Below, piece by piece: positions 27,461 through 35,997 of a stretch of 64,000 nt of DNA (its first letter is position 1; each line of letters starts with the position of its first letter). The stretch lies in assembly GCF_000716715.1 (NCBI RefSeq), contig NZ_JNYJ01000029.1, forward strand, positions 1 through 64,000. The letters run 5' to 3'. The position numbers were made by a program, and so were the translations under genes. Below the pieces are notes generated by a model. The model did no database searches, was not told the DNA's origin, and saw nothing but the letters and a program-made list of their open reading frames with translations. Source of the DNA: Dactylosporangium aurantiacum (GTDB lineage: Bacteria; Actinomycetota; Actinomycetes; Mycobacteriales; Micromonosporaceae).

Positions 27461-27902
27461 TCCCCTCCAGTCGACCGCCCTTCCCATGCCGGCTCCGGGG
27501 CGGGTGCGGCGTCCGGATCGTTCGCTTCGGCCGGGAACGATCCTTTGGCGGCACAACGATCAATGCGGGGGAATCGTGCGGCGTCTATGGCGTGGCGGGT
27601 GCATGAGGGGCGGTCGATCAACGGTGGCCGAAATGGGGGTGCGGGGCGGGTCGCCGGGGCGCAGTTGGGGGTGGCGGGGGTGTCGCGGGGCATGTCATCC
27701 GGGGTGGTCGGCGGTATGGGGATTGTCTCGGCAGGCCCGCCGTTCGGTGACCTTGACCTGGCCGGACGGTCACCCGACACGCCGACAAAGCGTGACAAAC
27801 ACGTGGCGTGTCCTGCCCCGGTGAAGTTGACCTTGTGACCATCTCGGATGAGTGCCGCTGCACCCTTGCGAAAGCCCCCCGGTGGTCTGCAAGTATGTGC
27901 CA

Positions 27903-29150
27903 ATGCCCCAGCAGCAGTCCTCGGTTGACTTCTTTCAGAACGGCTCGGATCACGAAGAGCTGAGTGTGGTCCTGCGTGGTTACGACCGCGCGCAGGTCGA
28001 CGCCAAGCTGCAGCGGATCAACGCGCAGCTCCAGCAGGCCAACCAGGCTCGCGAAGAGGCCGAGAGCCGCCTCGCCGAGGCCCAGCGGCGCATCCGTCAG
28101 ACCGAGCAGCGGCTCGGCACGATGGAGCAGAAGCTGAGCGACACCAACAAGCAGCTGGAGGAGAACAACCGGCCGACGCTGTCGGGGCTGGGCACGCGGG
28201 TCGAGCAGATCCTGCGGCTCGCCGAGGAGCAGGCCAACGACCACCGGGGCGAGGCCAAGCGGGAGACCGAGGGCATCATCTCCGCCGCGCGGCTCGAGGC
28301 TCGCGAGATCACCGACAAGGCGCGGGCCGAGTCCGCCGCCATGAAGGCGACCGCCGAGCGCGAGGCCGGCAACCTGCGCACCGCCGCCGAGCGGGAGGCC
28401 GCCGAGGTCCGGGTGCAGGCCCGGCGCGAGGCCGACACGCTGCGCGCCGACGCGGAGCGCGAGACCAAGCAGCTGCGCACGGCCACGGCGCACGAGGTCG
28501 CCGAGCTGAAGGCGACCGTCGAGCGCGAGGTGGCGACGCTGCGGGCCACCGCCGAGCGGGAGATCACCCAGCTGCGCGCCAAGGCCGCCCGCGAGGCGGA
28601 GGAGAAGCGCGCCGAGGCGACCAAGCTGCTCACCGACGCCCGGGACAAGCGCGACAAGGACCTGCAGTCCCTCGCCCTGGAGATCGCCGAGCGGCAGGAG
28701 AAGGCGGAGCGCGACGAGTCCGCCCGCCACGCCTCCGCGGTCGCCGCGACGCAGAAGCTCGTCAACGAGGCCGAGAGCCGCGCCCGGGCCGCCGAGGACC
28801 GCGCGAAGGAGATCGAGCAGCGGGCCGAGGCGCGCCGGGTCGAGTCCGAGCGGTCCGCCGCCGAGACCCTCGACAAGGCGAAGAACCTCGCCGAGAAGAC
28901 CGTCAACGAGGCTCGCGCCGAGGCGCACCGCCAGCTCAGCGAGGCGCGTGCCGAGGCGGAGGAGACGACGCAGCGGGCCCGGCGCGAGGTCGAGGACCTC
29001 ACGCGCCAGAAGGACGCGGTCACCTCGCAGCTCGGTCAGATGCTGTCCGGCCTCGCCGGGATCATGCCGTCGGTCCAGCCCCCGCAGCAGGGTGGCCCCG
29101 CCGACGCGAAGAAGGGCAAGTCCGGAGACGGCGAGAAGGTCTCCGCCTGA
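27903..29150 (+). CDS. DivIVA-like coiled-coil protein (FilP-like)
   Basis: A 415-residue protein. A short N-terminal motif, VVLRGYDRAQVDAKLQRI (about residues 22-39), resembles the membrane-binding start of DivIVA. An almost uninterrupted coiled coil runs over about residues 30-390, rich in A, E, R and K with AEREA and AEAR repeats. A short Gly/Pro/Lys tail follows. Streptomyces FilP and Scy, encoded side by side, are such proteins and organise the tip of growing hyphae. This gene and its downstream neighbour probably form the equivalent pair, although the order and lengths differ from Streptomyces. The ATG at 27903 is chosen because it directly precedes the conserved N-terminus; an in-frame ATG at 27852 adds 17 unlikely residues. 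Confidence 0.82.
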   Translation: MPQQQSSVDFFQNGSDHEELSVVLRGYDRAQVDAKLQRINAQLQQANQAREEAESRLAEAQRRIRQTEQRLGTMEQKLSDTNKQLEENNRPTLSGLGTRVEQILRLAEEQANDHRGEAKRETEGIISAARLEAREITDKARAESAAMKATAEREAGNLRTAAEREAAEVRVQARREADTLRADAERETKQLRTATAHEVAELKATVEREVATLRATAEREITQLRAKAAREAEEKRAEATKLLTDARDKRDKDLQSLALEIAERQEKAERDESARHASAVAATQKLVNEAESRARAAEDRAKEIEQRAEARRVESERSAAETLDKAKNLAEKTVNEARAEAHRQLSEARAEAEETTQRARREVEDLTRQKDAVTSQLGQMLSGLAGIMPSVQPPQQGGPADAKKGKSGDGEKVSA

Positions 29151-29271
29151 CGCTCGCGGGACGCGGTGATCCGACCGCTTCTCGATCATTCACGGGGAGT
29201 TCGATCGCACGTCCCGTCATGCGCGGTGTGTAATTGCGCGTGGCGGGACGTTGCGTGTGAGGATGGGTGTT

Positions 29272-31590
29272 ATGTCAGACCGCGACCTCTTCGACACGGG
29301 CCCGGGCGGGGTCTCTTCTGAGCCTGACTTCGAGACCGCGCTGCGTGGGTACAACCGCAGCCAGGTCGACAAGTACTGGACCCAGTCCGAGAACGAGATC
29401 CATGCGCTGAAGCTGGAGAACGAAGAGGTCTGGGGTCAGGTCCAGGCGCTCGCCGCACAGGTCCAGGACCTGCAGATGGAGCTCGCCGACCTGCGCCGGC
29501 GCGGTCCGGTGGGCGATGTCTCCTTCCGGCATCTGGGTGCCCGGGTGGAGCAGATCCTCGGCCTCGCCGAGGACCAGGCCGAGGCGATCCGGGCCAACGC
29601 CGTGCAGGACATCTCGGGGCTGCGCACCGAGGCGGAGCGGCTGCTCGCCGACGCCCGCACCCGGGCCGCCAAGGCCAACGAGGACTTCGAGCTCGCCCTC
29701 GCCGCCAGGCGCGCGGAGGAGGAGCGCGCGGTCACGGAGCGTCGCGCCGCGCTCGCCGCCGAGGTCCGCGCGATCGAGGAGCGGTCCGTCGCGTCGCGCG
29801 CCGAGGCCGAGCGGATCGTCGCGCACGCCCATGCCGAGGCGCAGCGCATCACCGCCGAGGTCACCGCGCAGCTCGAGCAGGCCCGGCACCAGGCGGAGCG
29901 GGAGCTGCAGGCGCTGCGCGCGAGCGCGGAGCAGCACGCGGCCCAGGTCCGCGCCGAGGCCGACCAGCACGCCGCCGCCGCGCAGCAGCACGCGGCGACC
30001 GTCACGACCGAGGCCCAGCAGCAGGCCGCCGCGCTCCTCGCCGATGCGCGGCAGCAGGCCGAGGACGTCACCAAGCAGGCGCAGGCCAGGGCGGCGGCGC
30101 TCACCGCTGAGGCCGAGCAGCAGGCGGCCGCGGTCACCGCGCAGGCCCAGGAGGCGGCCGCCGCCGTCGCGGCCAAGGCGCAGGAGGCCGCGGCGACCGT
30201 CGCCGCGCAGGCCGAGGAGCACGCCGCCGCCGTCACCGCCCAGGCGGAGGCGACGGCCGCGGCCGTCGCGGCCCAGGCGGAGCAGTCCGCGACCGCGGTC
30301 ACCGAGCAGGCCGCCGCGCAGGCGAAGGCGATCGCGGACACCGCCGTGGCCAAGGCGGAGGCGGCCGCCGCCGAGGCGCACGCCGCCGCGACCGAGGCGC
30401 ACCGCAAGAGCACCGACGAGGCCACCCGCAAGGCCACCGCCGAGGCCGAGGCCCGGGCGGCCGCCGCCCGCGCCGCGATCGAGCAGGAGCTCAGCGAGCT
30501 GCGGGCCACCCACGACACCGAGCTCGCCGAGCTGCGCGCCACGGCGGAGCGGGAGCTCGCCGAGGCCCGCGCCGCGGCCAAGGCGGAGGCGCAGGAGCTG
30601 AGCGCCACCGCACAGGCCGAGACGGAGGAGCTGCGCGCCGCCGCGAAGACCGAGGCCGAGGAGCTGCGCACCGCCGCGAAGGCCGAGGCCGACGCGCTGC
30701 GCGCCGAGGCGGCCGCGGCCGTGACCGCCGCCGAGGCCACCGCCGCCGCACAGGCCACCGCGACCGCCGAGGCCGAGGCCGCGGCCGCCGCCGCCCAGGC
30801 GAAGGCGGAAGCGGAGCAGGCCACCGCCAAGGCGAAGGCCGAGGCCGACAAAGCCACCGCCAAGGCGAAGGCCGAGGCCGACAAAGCCACCGCGAAGGCG
30901 AAGGCCGACGCGGAAGCCGCCGCCGCGGCGCAGGCCGCCGCGGGCGCCAAGGCCGCCGAGGAGCAGGCGGCCAAGGTCGAGGCCGCCACGGCGAAGCTCG
31001 CCGAGGCCGAGGCCCGCCTCGCCGAGGTGCAGTCGCAGGAGGCCGCCCTCCGCGCGCGGCTCAAGGAGTCCGCGGACGCCGAGGCCCGCCTGGCCGAGCT
31101 GCGCGAGCAGGAGACGGAGCTCACCAGCAAGATCGCCCAGACCGAGGCGGCGCTGAGCACCGAGCTGACCGGGCTGCGGGCGCAGGAGACGGAGCTGACG
31201 ACCCAGGTCGCGGCCGCCGAGGCGCGCCTGGCCGAGCTGCGGCAGCAGACCGTGGACGCCGAGGCCCTGAGCGAGAAGGTCGCCGCGGCCGAGGAGCGGC
31301 TGCGGCAGGTCGAGGAGAAGGCCGCCGCGGCGCAGCAGCGGGCGCAGGAGATCGAGCAGCTCGCGACCGCCGCCGGCGCCGAGGCCGCCGAGCGTGCCGC
31401 GAAGGTCGTGGCGGAGGCCGAGCAGGCCGCCCAGGCGATCCTCGAGGCCGCCCGCGCCGAGGCCGCGCAGGCCGCCGTCGCCGAGGCCGCGCAGGCCGCC
31501 GTCGCCGAGGCCGCGCAGGCCGTCGCCACCGCCACCAAGGACAAGGACGCGACCAACAGCAACGGCAAGGTGAAGGTGGCCGCCGAGTAG
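29272..31590 (+). CDS. Large alanine-rich coiled-coil protein with DivIVA-like N-terminus (Scy-like)
   Basis: A 772-residue protein. The N-terminus has the DivIVA-like motif LRGYNRSQVDKYWTQ (about residues 24-38) and a second conserved block, GARVEQILGLAEDQAEAIR, near residue 90, which the upstream protein also has (GTRVEQILRLAEEQAND). The remainder is Ala/Glu/Gln-rich coiled coil with internal repeats, for example KAKAEADKATA units and a 24-bp unit coding AAQAAVAE. Long coiled coils of this class (Scy) scaffold the polar growth machinery in Streptomyces. ATG 29272 (MSDRDLFDTG) follows GAGGATGGG; the frame is open to 29251. The repetitive coding makes length changes likely between strains. 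Function is inferred from architecture and neighbour. Confidence 0.8.
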   Translation: MSDRDLFDTGPGGVSSEPDFETALRGYNRSQVDKYWTQSENEIHALKLENEEVWGQVQALAAQVQDLQMELADLRRRGPVGDVSFRHLGARVEQILGLAEDQAEAIRANAVQDISGLRTEAERLLADARTRAAKANEDFELALAARRAEEERAVTERRAALAAEVRAIEERSVASRAEAERIVAHAHAEAQRITAEVTAQLEQARHQAERELQALRASAEQHAAQVRAEADQHAAAAQQHAATVTTEAQQQAAALLADARQQAEDVTKQAQARAAALTAEAEQQAAAVTAQAQEAAAAVAAKAQEAAATVAAQAEEHAAAVTAQAEATAAAVAAQAEQSATAVTEQAAAQAKAIADTAVAKAEAAAAEAHAAATEAHRKSTDEATRKATAEAEARAAAARAAIEQELSELRATHDTELAELRATAERELAEARAAAKAEAQELSATAQAETEELRAAAKTEAEELRTAAKAEADALRAEAAAAVTAAEATAAAQATATAEAEAAAAAAQAKAEAEQATAKAKAEADKATAKAKAEADKATAKAKADAEAAAAAQAAAGAKAAEEQAAKVEAATAKLAEAEARLAEVQSQEAALRARLKESADAEARLAELREQETELTSKIAQTEAALSTELTGLRAQETELTTQVAAAEARLAELRQQTVDAEALSEKVAAAEERLRQVEEKAAAAQQRAQEIEQLATAAGAEAAERAAKVVAEAEQAAQAILEAARAEAAQAAVAEAAQAAVAEAAQAVATATKDKDATNSNGKVKVAAE
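30832..30905 (+). repeat. In-frame 33-bp tandem repeat in the Scy-like gene
   Basis: Units of 33 bp encode KAKAEADKATA in the coiled coil; the first two copies are almost identical and a third is diverged. Confidence 0.75.
31456..31527 (+). repeat. 24-bp tandem repeat, three copies, at the 3' end of the Scy-like gene
   Basis: GCCGAGGCCGCGCAGGCCGC CGTC units at 31456, 31480 and a slightly shortened third at 31504, encoding AEAAQAAV repeats. The near-identity suggests slippage-driven length change. Confidence 0.8.
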
Positions 31591-31681
31591 ACCGGGCAGG
31601 TCACGGGGGTGAGCGGAGCCGCCGGCCGGCCGGAAACCCCGAAAACTCCCGTGCCGCAGCTGCGGAAAGCCGACACTCAGG

Positions 31682-31711
31682 TTGAGGGCGCGGCGAGGGA
31701 TCACGTATCGT
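31682..31711 (+). promoter_or_regulatory. Possible sigma70-type promoter of the beta-helix gene
   Basis: TTGAGG at 31682-31687, an 18-bp spacer and TATCGT at 31706-31711, 40 bp before the GTG start. Confidence 0.35.
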
Positions 31712-31751
31712 CCGCGGGTCTGCGCGCCGGGTCACGTACAGGGGAGGTCGT

Positions 31752-33107
31752 GTGAGCAGCACGGAGCAGGTGCAACGAGACCGGCCCGGGCGTCACACCG
31801 CTCCACCCACCCCGCAGCGCCGGCGCACCGGCCGCGTCGCGATCGGCGTCGCCGTGCTGCTCGTGCTGGCCGCCGGCACGTTCGCGGTGGTGCAGTACGT
31901 GTCGAGCGACTCGCAGAGCCAGTCCAGCGGCGGCACCGAGAAGGCCACCGTCATCAGCACCGCCGGCACCGTCGTCGACGGCCAGCAGCTGACCACGGCG
32001 CTGCACATCAAGGCCGACAACGTCAAGGTCGTCAACTCGACCGTCCGGCACGCGGGCACGGTCGCGATCCGGGTGTTCCCCGGCGTCAGCGGCACCGTCG
32101 TGGAGAACACGGAGGTGTACTGCGACGGCAAGGACATGGTCGGCGTCGGCAACGGCGGCTACACCGCCACCAAGGTGAAGGTCCACGGCTGCGCGACCGG
32201 GTTCCAGCACTACGCGGGCGCCCCGGCGCGGGTGACCGACTCGACGGTCGACGACCAGCCGTACCAGGCGAGCTACGCCTTCACGGAGTCCGGCAAGAAG
32301 CACCCGACCAGCGGCGCGGGCCTGGTCGCCGGCCCGGTCAAGGCCGCGAAACCCTGGCCCGGCCCCGACAACACGGGCGTGCCGGCGGGGACGCAGCTCA
32401 CGCCGTACACGGGCCAATACGCGATCACCCAGGACAACACCGTCATCGACGGGAAGATCCTCACCGACTGCCTGGACATCAGGGCGAAGAACGTGACGAT
32501 CAAGCGGTCGAAGATCAGCTGCAAGAACAAGGGCGGCATGATCATCCGGGTGTTCGACGACGTGGTGCCTGACGCGAGCCTGCTGCTGGAGGACTCCGAG
32601 GTGGTGGGCGAGGGGCAGGGGCTCGGCCTCGGCTTCGGCCACTACACGATGCGCCGCGTCAACATGCACCACCTCAACGAGGGCCCCCGCGTCTCCGACG
32701 GCGCGGTCATCGAGGACAGCTGGATCCACGACCTCGTCTTCACCGACGAGAAGGACCACCAGGACATCCTGCAGACGACCGGCGGCGAGCACATGATCGT
32801 GCGGCACAACACCCTCGAGGCGTTCAACCCGGCCACGAACGACCCGTTCAACGCGGGCTTCCAGCTCGGCTCCGAGACCGCGCCGAAGCTCAGCGACCTG
32901 CTGGTCGAGGGCAACCTGTTCTCCGGCGGCAACTACACGGTGAACCTGCGGCCGGACACGAAGGCGGAGAAGGTGGTCTTCCGCAACAACGTGTTCGTGC
33001 AGAACAGCAGGTACGGGCCCGCCTCCAACGAGGACCTGCCGGGCGTCACCTGGGAAGCCAGCAATGTCTACCTCGAGGGCGGCAGGCCCGTCACCGCGGC
33101 GCCCTAG
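31752..33107 (+). CDS. Membrane-anchored right-handed parallel beta-helix protein
   Basis: A 451-residue protein. A short basic cytoplasmic tail precedes a single TM helix (about residues 29-49), so the rest is outside the cell. After a Ser/Gly-rich linker comes a pectate-lyase-like parallel beta-helix, with short strands in rungs such as HIKADNVKVVNSTVRH, AKNVTIKRSKISCK and LLVEGNLFSGGNYTVNL. Such folds are typical of polysaccharide lyases and epimerases, but no catalytic set can be assigned. GTG 31752 follows GGGGAGG at short spacing. It opens the polysaccharide locus and overlaps the convergent deacetylase gene by 4 bp at its stop. A role in modifying or binding the exported glycan is inferred from position. 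Confidence 0.78.
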   Translation: MSSTEQVQRDRPGRHTAPPTPQRRRTGRVAIGVAVLLVLAAGTFAVVQYVSSDSQSQSSGGTEKATVISTAGTVVDGQQLTTALHIKADNVKVVNSTVRHAGTVAIRVFPGVSGTVVENTEVYCDGKDMVGVGNGGYTATKVKVHGCATGFQHYAGAPARVTDSTVDDQPYQASYAFTESGKKHPTSGAGLVAGPVKAAKPWPGPDNTGVPAGTQLTPYTGQYAITQDNTVIDGKILTDCLDIRAKNVTIKRSKISCKNKGGMIIRVFDDVVPDASLLLEDSEVVGEGQGLGLGFGHYTMRRVNMHHLNEGPRVSDGAVIEDSWIHDLVFTDEKDHQDILQTTGGEHMIVRHNTLEAFNPATNDPFNAGFQLGSETAPKLSDLLVEGNLFSGGNYTVNLRPDTKAEKVVFRNNVFVQNSRYGPASNEDLPGVTWEASNVYLEGGRPVTAAP

Positions 33108-33733
33108 AAGCGCACGACGGCCTTCGTGACCGTGTACGCCTCGGCGTAGTGTGCCCGGCACTCCATGCCGCGGATCCGGGCCAGGCCGAGGAACACCTCG
33201 TCGTCCCACCAGTCGCGGGCCTTCTGCGACGGGAAGTGCTCGTGCAGCAGCGCGACCTTCCGCCGGCCCTGGTCGGGCGTCAGCGGCACGTACACGTTGC
33301 GGCGGGACAGGTCACCGTCCCACTTCGGGATCTCGTAGTGCATGACCAGCGCGTCCCGGAACGCGGTCGAGGCGAGCGAGCCGAGCAGCCGGTGGTCCTG
33401 GTGCGCGTCGTCGGTCGACGGGGCGAGCACCAGGTCCGGGGCGCCGAGCCGGGCGGCGGCCTCGACGATCTCCTTGGCCGCGTTCCAGTGCGCCGGCAGC
33501 CGGCCGTCGGGCAGGTCGTGCAGGTGGAACTCGACCGTGCCCTGGGACAGGAACGCGGTGGCCGCGGCCCGGGCCTCCTCCTGCCGGGCCGGCACCCCCG
33601 TGGCCAGGACGTAGTGCACCGTGACCCCGGCGGGCAGCGACAGCAGCAGCCCGCCGGCGGCGATCTCGATGTCGTCGGGGTGCGCCCCCAGGGCGACGAC
33701 GGACCGGACGCCGGCGAGCGAGAAGTCGATCAC
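33104..33733 (-). CDS. PIG-L family deacetylase
   Basis: A 209-residue LmbE/PIG-L Zn-dependent N-deacetylase. The signature A17-HPDD21 (LGAHPDDIEIAAGG) and the later metal-binding APSTDDAHQDHRLLG are both present. Family members remove acetyl groups from N-acetylated sugars (GlcNAc-PI, mycothiol precursor, bacillithiol precursor, antibiotic sugars). Here the context is nucleotide-sugar biosynthesis, so an amino-sugar substrate is likely. The GTG start at 33733 overlaps the nucleotidyltransferase stop by 4 bp (GTGA), giving translational coupling. A longer in-frame reading to 33787 lies inside the upstream gene and is rejected. Confidence 0.88.
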   Translation of the reverse strand: MIDFSLAGVRSVVALGAHPDDIEIAAGGLLLSLPAGVTVHYVLATGVPARQEEARAAATAFLSQGTVEFHLHDLPDGRLPAHWNAAKEIVEAAARLGAPDLVLAPSTDDAHQDHRLLGSLASTAFRDALVMHYEIPKWDGDLSRRNVYVPLTPDQGRRKVALLHEHFPSQKARDWWDDEVFLGLARIRGMECRAHYAEAYTVTKAVVRF

Positions 33734-34542
33734 GAGCGCTGCGTCGGGACGAGGGACGGGCGGCGGGTGGAGTCCCACAGCATCCACGGGCAGTTGCCGT
33801 GGTTGTAGGCCTCCTCCATCTCGGCGCGGTCCTTGAACGTGTCGACCGCCCGCCAGAACCCGTCGTACTGCTGGGCCAGCAGCTTGCGGTCCGGGATGAG
33901 CCGGTCGAAGGCGTGCGGCACCATGTCCTCGCCCTCCCGCAGGTGGTCGAAGATCTCCGGCCGCATGATGAAGTAGCCGCCGTTCTCCCAGGTCATCAGC
34001 TCGCGGAAGTCCCGGACCCGCGAGACGGCGCCGTCGGGGCCCATCTCGACCACGTGGTGCGTGGAGACCGGCGGCACCGCGAGCATGCTGACCGCGGCCG
34101 TGGACGCGCGGAAACGCTCCACCATCTCCGGCAGCGGCGCGTCGGTCAGCGTGTCGGCGTAGTTGGCCAGGAACATCGGCTCGTCCTCGACGTACTTGCG
34201 CACGCGCATGAGCCGCTCACCGATCGTGGCCTTGAGGCCGGTGTCGATGAAGGTGATGTTCCAGTCGGTGATGTCGGTCGAGAACAGCTGCACGTCGCGG
34301 TTGCCGCCGACGAGGGTGAAGTCGTTGGACAGCGTCTCGTCGTAGTGCAGGAAGTAGTCCTTGACGACCGCGGCGCCGTAGCCGAGGGCGAGGACGAAGT
34401 CGGTGTGCCCGAAGTGCGCGTAGTAGCGCATGACGTGCCAGAGCAGCGGCCTGTCGCCGATCATGGCCATCGGCTTGGGCACGTTGCTGGTGCCCTCGCG
34501 CATCCGCATGCCGAGACCACCGCAGAACAGGACGACCTTCAC
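33730..34542 (-). CDS. Sugar-1-phosphate nucleotidyltransferase (glucose-1-phosphate cytidylyltransferase-like)
   Basis: A 270-residue NTP-transferase that activates a sugar-1-phosphate to an NDP-sugar. The N-terminus has the nucleotide-binding loop VVLFCGGLGMRMRE and the substrate lysine in VPKPMAMIG. Segments YHFGH-like YYAHFGHTDFVLALGYGA and ENGGYFIMRPEIFDHL resemble RfbF-type glucose-1-phosphate cytidylyltransferases, so CDP-glucose formation is the best guess; the sugar is not certain. GTG 34542 follows GAGGGG, 6 bp after the methyltransferase stop. It is the second gene of a minus-strand trio (methyltransferase, nucleotidyltransferase, deacetylase). Confidence 0.85.
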   Translation of the reverse strand: MKVVLFCGGLGMRMREGTSNVPKPMAMIGDRPLLWHVMRYYAHFGHTDFVLALGYGAAVVKDYFLHYDETLSNDFTLVGGNRDVQLFSTDITDWNITFIDTGLKATIGERLMRVRKYVEDEPMFLANYADTLTDAPLPEMVERFRASTAAVSMLAVPPVSTHHVVEMGPDGAVSRVRDFRELMTWENGGYFIMRPEIFDHLREGEDMVPHAFDRLIPDRKLLAQQYDGFWRAVDTFKDRAEMEEAYNHGNCPWMLWDSTRRPSLVPTQRS

Positions 34543-34548
34543 GACGAA

Positions 34549-35781
34549 CTACCCCTCAACGTCGAGTGCCGGGATCGGGTAGACCAGCTTGCCGCCCCAG
34601 TCGCGCACGTAGGACAGCTGCGCGCTGATCTCGGTGCGCAGGTTCCACGGCAGGACGAGGACGTAGTCGGGCCGGTCGGCGGCGATGCGCTCCGGCGCGT
34701 GGATCGGGATGTGCGTGCCGGGCAGGAACATGCCCTGCTTGTGCGGCGACCGGTCGACCGTGTACTCGAGCAGGTCCTCGCGGATGCCGCAGTGGTTGAG
34801 CAGCGTGTTGCCCTTGCCGGGGGCGCCGTAGCCGACGACCCGCTTGCCCTCGGCGCGGGCCCGCATGAGGAAGTCGAGCAGGTCGCGCTTGATGGTGAAG
34901 ACCTCGTCGGCGAAGCCCTGGTGCCCCTCGAACGTGTGCAGCCCGGCGGCCGCCTCGGCGTCGAGGACGGCCTTGACGGCGACGGACGGCTCGCCCGCGG
35001 TCCCGGTGTGTTTCGCGTGTACCCGCAGCGACCCGCCGTGCGTGTCGAGCTCCTCGACGTCCACGACGGCGAGGCCGCCCTTGGCGAGCGCCCGGGACGC
35101 GGTGAGCAGCGACAGGTACTGGTAGTGCTCGTGGTAGATGGTGTCGAACTGCCGGCGCTCGATGAGGCGGAGCAGGTGCGGGAACTCCAGCGTGACCAAT
35201 CCGTCTGGTTTGACCAGATTCGCCAGACCCTGACTGAAGCCAATAATGTCCGGAATATGGGCATAAACGTTATTTGCCGCTACCAGATCGGCGCGGCCGT
35301 ATTGCGCCGCGACCGATTCGCCGGTTTCCGGCCCGAGAAAGCAGACCTCGGTGCGGATCCCCTTTTCGCGGGCGACCGCCGCGACATTTCCGGCCGGCTC
35401 GACGCCGATCACGGGAATACCCGCGGCCACAAAGTGCTGCAGAAGGTACCCGTCATTACTGGCCACTTCGGCGACCAGGCTCTCGGCCGTTAGGTTGAGT
35501 TTCTCGATCATCGCGACCGAGTACCGCCGGGCGTGCTCCACCCAGGATGATGAATAGGAGGAGAAGTACAGGTAGTCGGAAAAGATCTCCTCACCTGCCA
35601 CGTACGCCGGGAGCTGCACCAACAGACACTCAGAGCAGGTGCGCACGTGCAGTGGGTAGAACGTTTCCGGGGCGTCGACCCTGTCCGCCGGTACGTAGCT
35701 CTCACACAACGGTGACATACCGAGGTCGACGAAGGTCTCGGTGAGCTCGGCGCCACAGAGCCGGCACGAGACAACGGGCAT
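34549..35781 (-). CDS. NDP-sugar C-methyltransferase family protein
   Basis: A 410-residue SAM-dependent enzyme of the TylC3/NovU type, which adds a C-methyl branch to a keto-deoxysugar nucleotide. Three family regions are present: an N-terminal zinc-binding part (CRLCGAEL, then CSECLLVQLP), the SAM-binding core (LVAEVASNDGYLLQHF, GVEPAGNVAAVA) and the C-terminal C-methyltransferase domain (VVGYGAPGKGNTLLNHCGI). ATG 35781 follows GGGGGACGC; the frame extends four codons upstream. The 5' half, about 35200-35780, is much less GC-rich than the 3' half and uses A/T-ending codons unlike its neighbours, which suggests mosaic origin. It is divergent from the epimerase gene. Confidence 0.87.
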   Translation of the reverse strand: MPVVSCRLCGAELTETFVDLGMSPLCESYVPADRVDAPETFYPLHVRTCSECLLVQLPAYVAGEEIFSDYLYFSSYSSSWVEHARRYSVAMIEKLNLTAESLVAEVASNDGYLLQHFVAAGIPVIGVEPAGNVAAVAREKGIRTEVCFLGPETGESVAAQYGRADLVAANNVYAHIPDIIGFSQGLANLVKPDGLVTLEFPHLLRLIERRQFDTIYHEHYQYLSLLTASRALAKGGLAVVDVEELDTHGGSLRVHAKHTGTAGEPSVAVKAVLDAEAAAGLHTFEGHQGFADEVFTIKRDLLDFLMRARAEGKRVVGYGAPGKGNTLLNHCGIREDLLEYTVDRSPHKQGMFLPGTHIPIHAPERIAADRPDYVLVLPWNLRTEISAQLSYVRDWGGKLVYPIPALDVEG

Positions 35782-35997
35782 GCGTCCCCCCAAAATAATC
35801 GTTGGCGCTAGGCTCCCAGCTATACGGCAGGAGCAAGATGTGGACGCGTCAGCCTAAGGCAGAATCCAAGCCAAGAAGCTAGCGGTCACCGAAGACTGCT
35901 GTTCAACGCCAGAGTAAGAAGTCCGACACACCACCGAGGGCACTTTCGGTCCCTCTTAGACTCGCCTTCCACCCGCCGAGCGTTCGGGAGCTTTGCC
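35782..35997. promoter_or_regulatory. Divergent promoter region between the two arms of the polysaccharide locus
   Basis: 216 bp of lower GC than the surroundings, separating the methyltransferase (minus) and epimerase (plus) starts. It contains a GAGGG/CCCTC hairpin at 35936-35955. Exact promoter elements could not be fixed. Confidence 0.4.

Larger units (their letters stand above)
26815..27902. other. 1.1-kb non-coding, repeat-rich intergenic region
   Basis: No convincing gene. Open frames on both strands (for example 27034-27903 minus, 289 codons) are Arg/Pro/Ser-rich and match no family I know. The region holds a 2.5-copy 19-bp tandem repeat, one copy of a dispersed repeat, and a degenerate ~200-bp direct duplication. 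Its last ~300 bp should contain the promoter of the coiled-coil gene starting at 27903. Confidence 0.6.

Noticed and set aside
27034..27903. 289-codon minus-strand ORF in the gap after ccr
   Set aside because: Arg/Pro-rich, built from repetitive DNA, no recognisable domain or ribosome site.
29275..31704. 809-codon minus-strand ORF opposite the Scy-like gene
   Set aside because: It mirrors the Ala/Glu repeats as Leu/Gly/Arg repeats. The plus strand has a ribosome site, the DivIVA-like motif and a related upstream gene.
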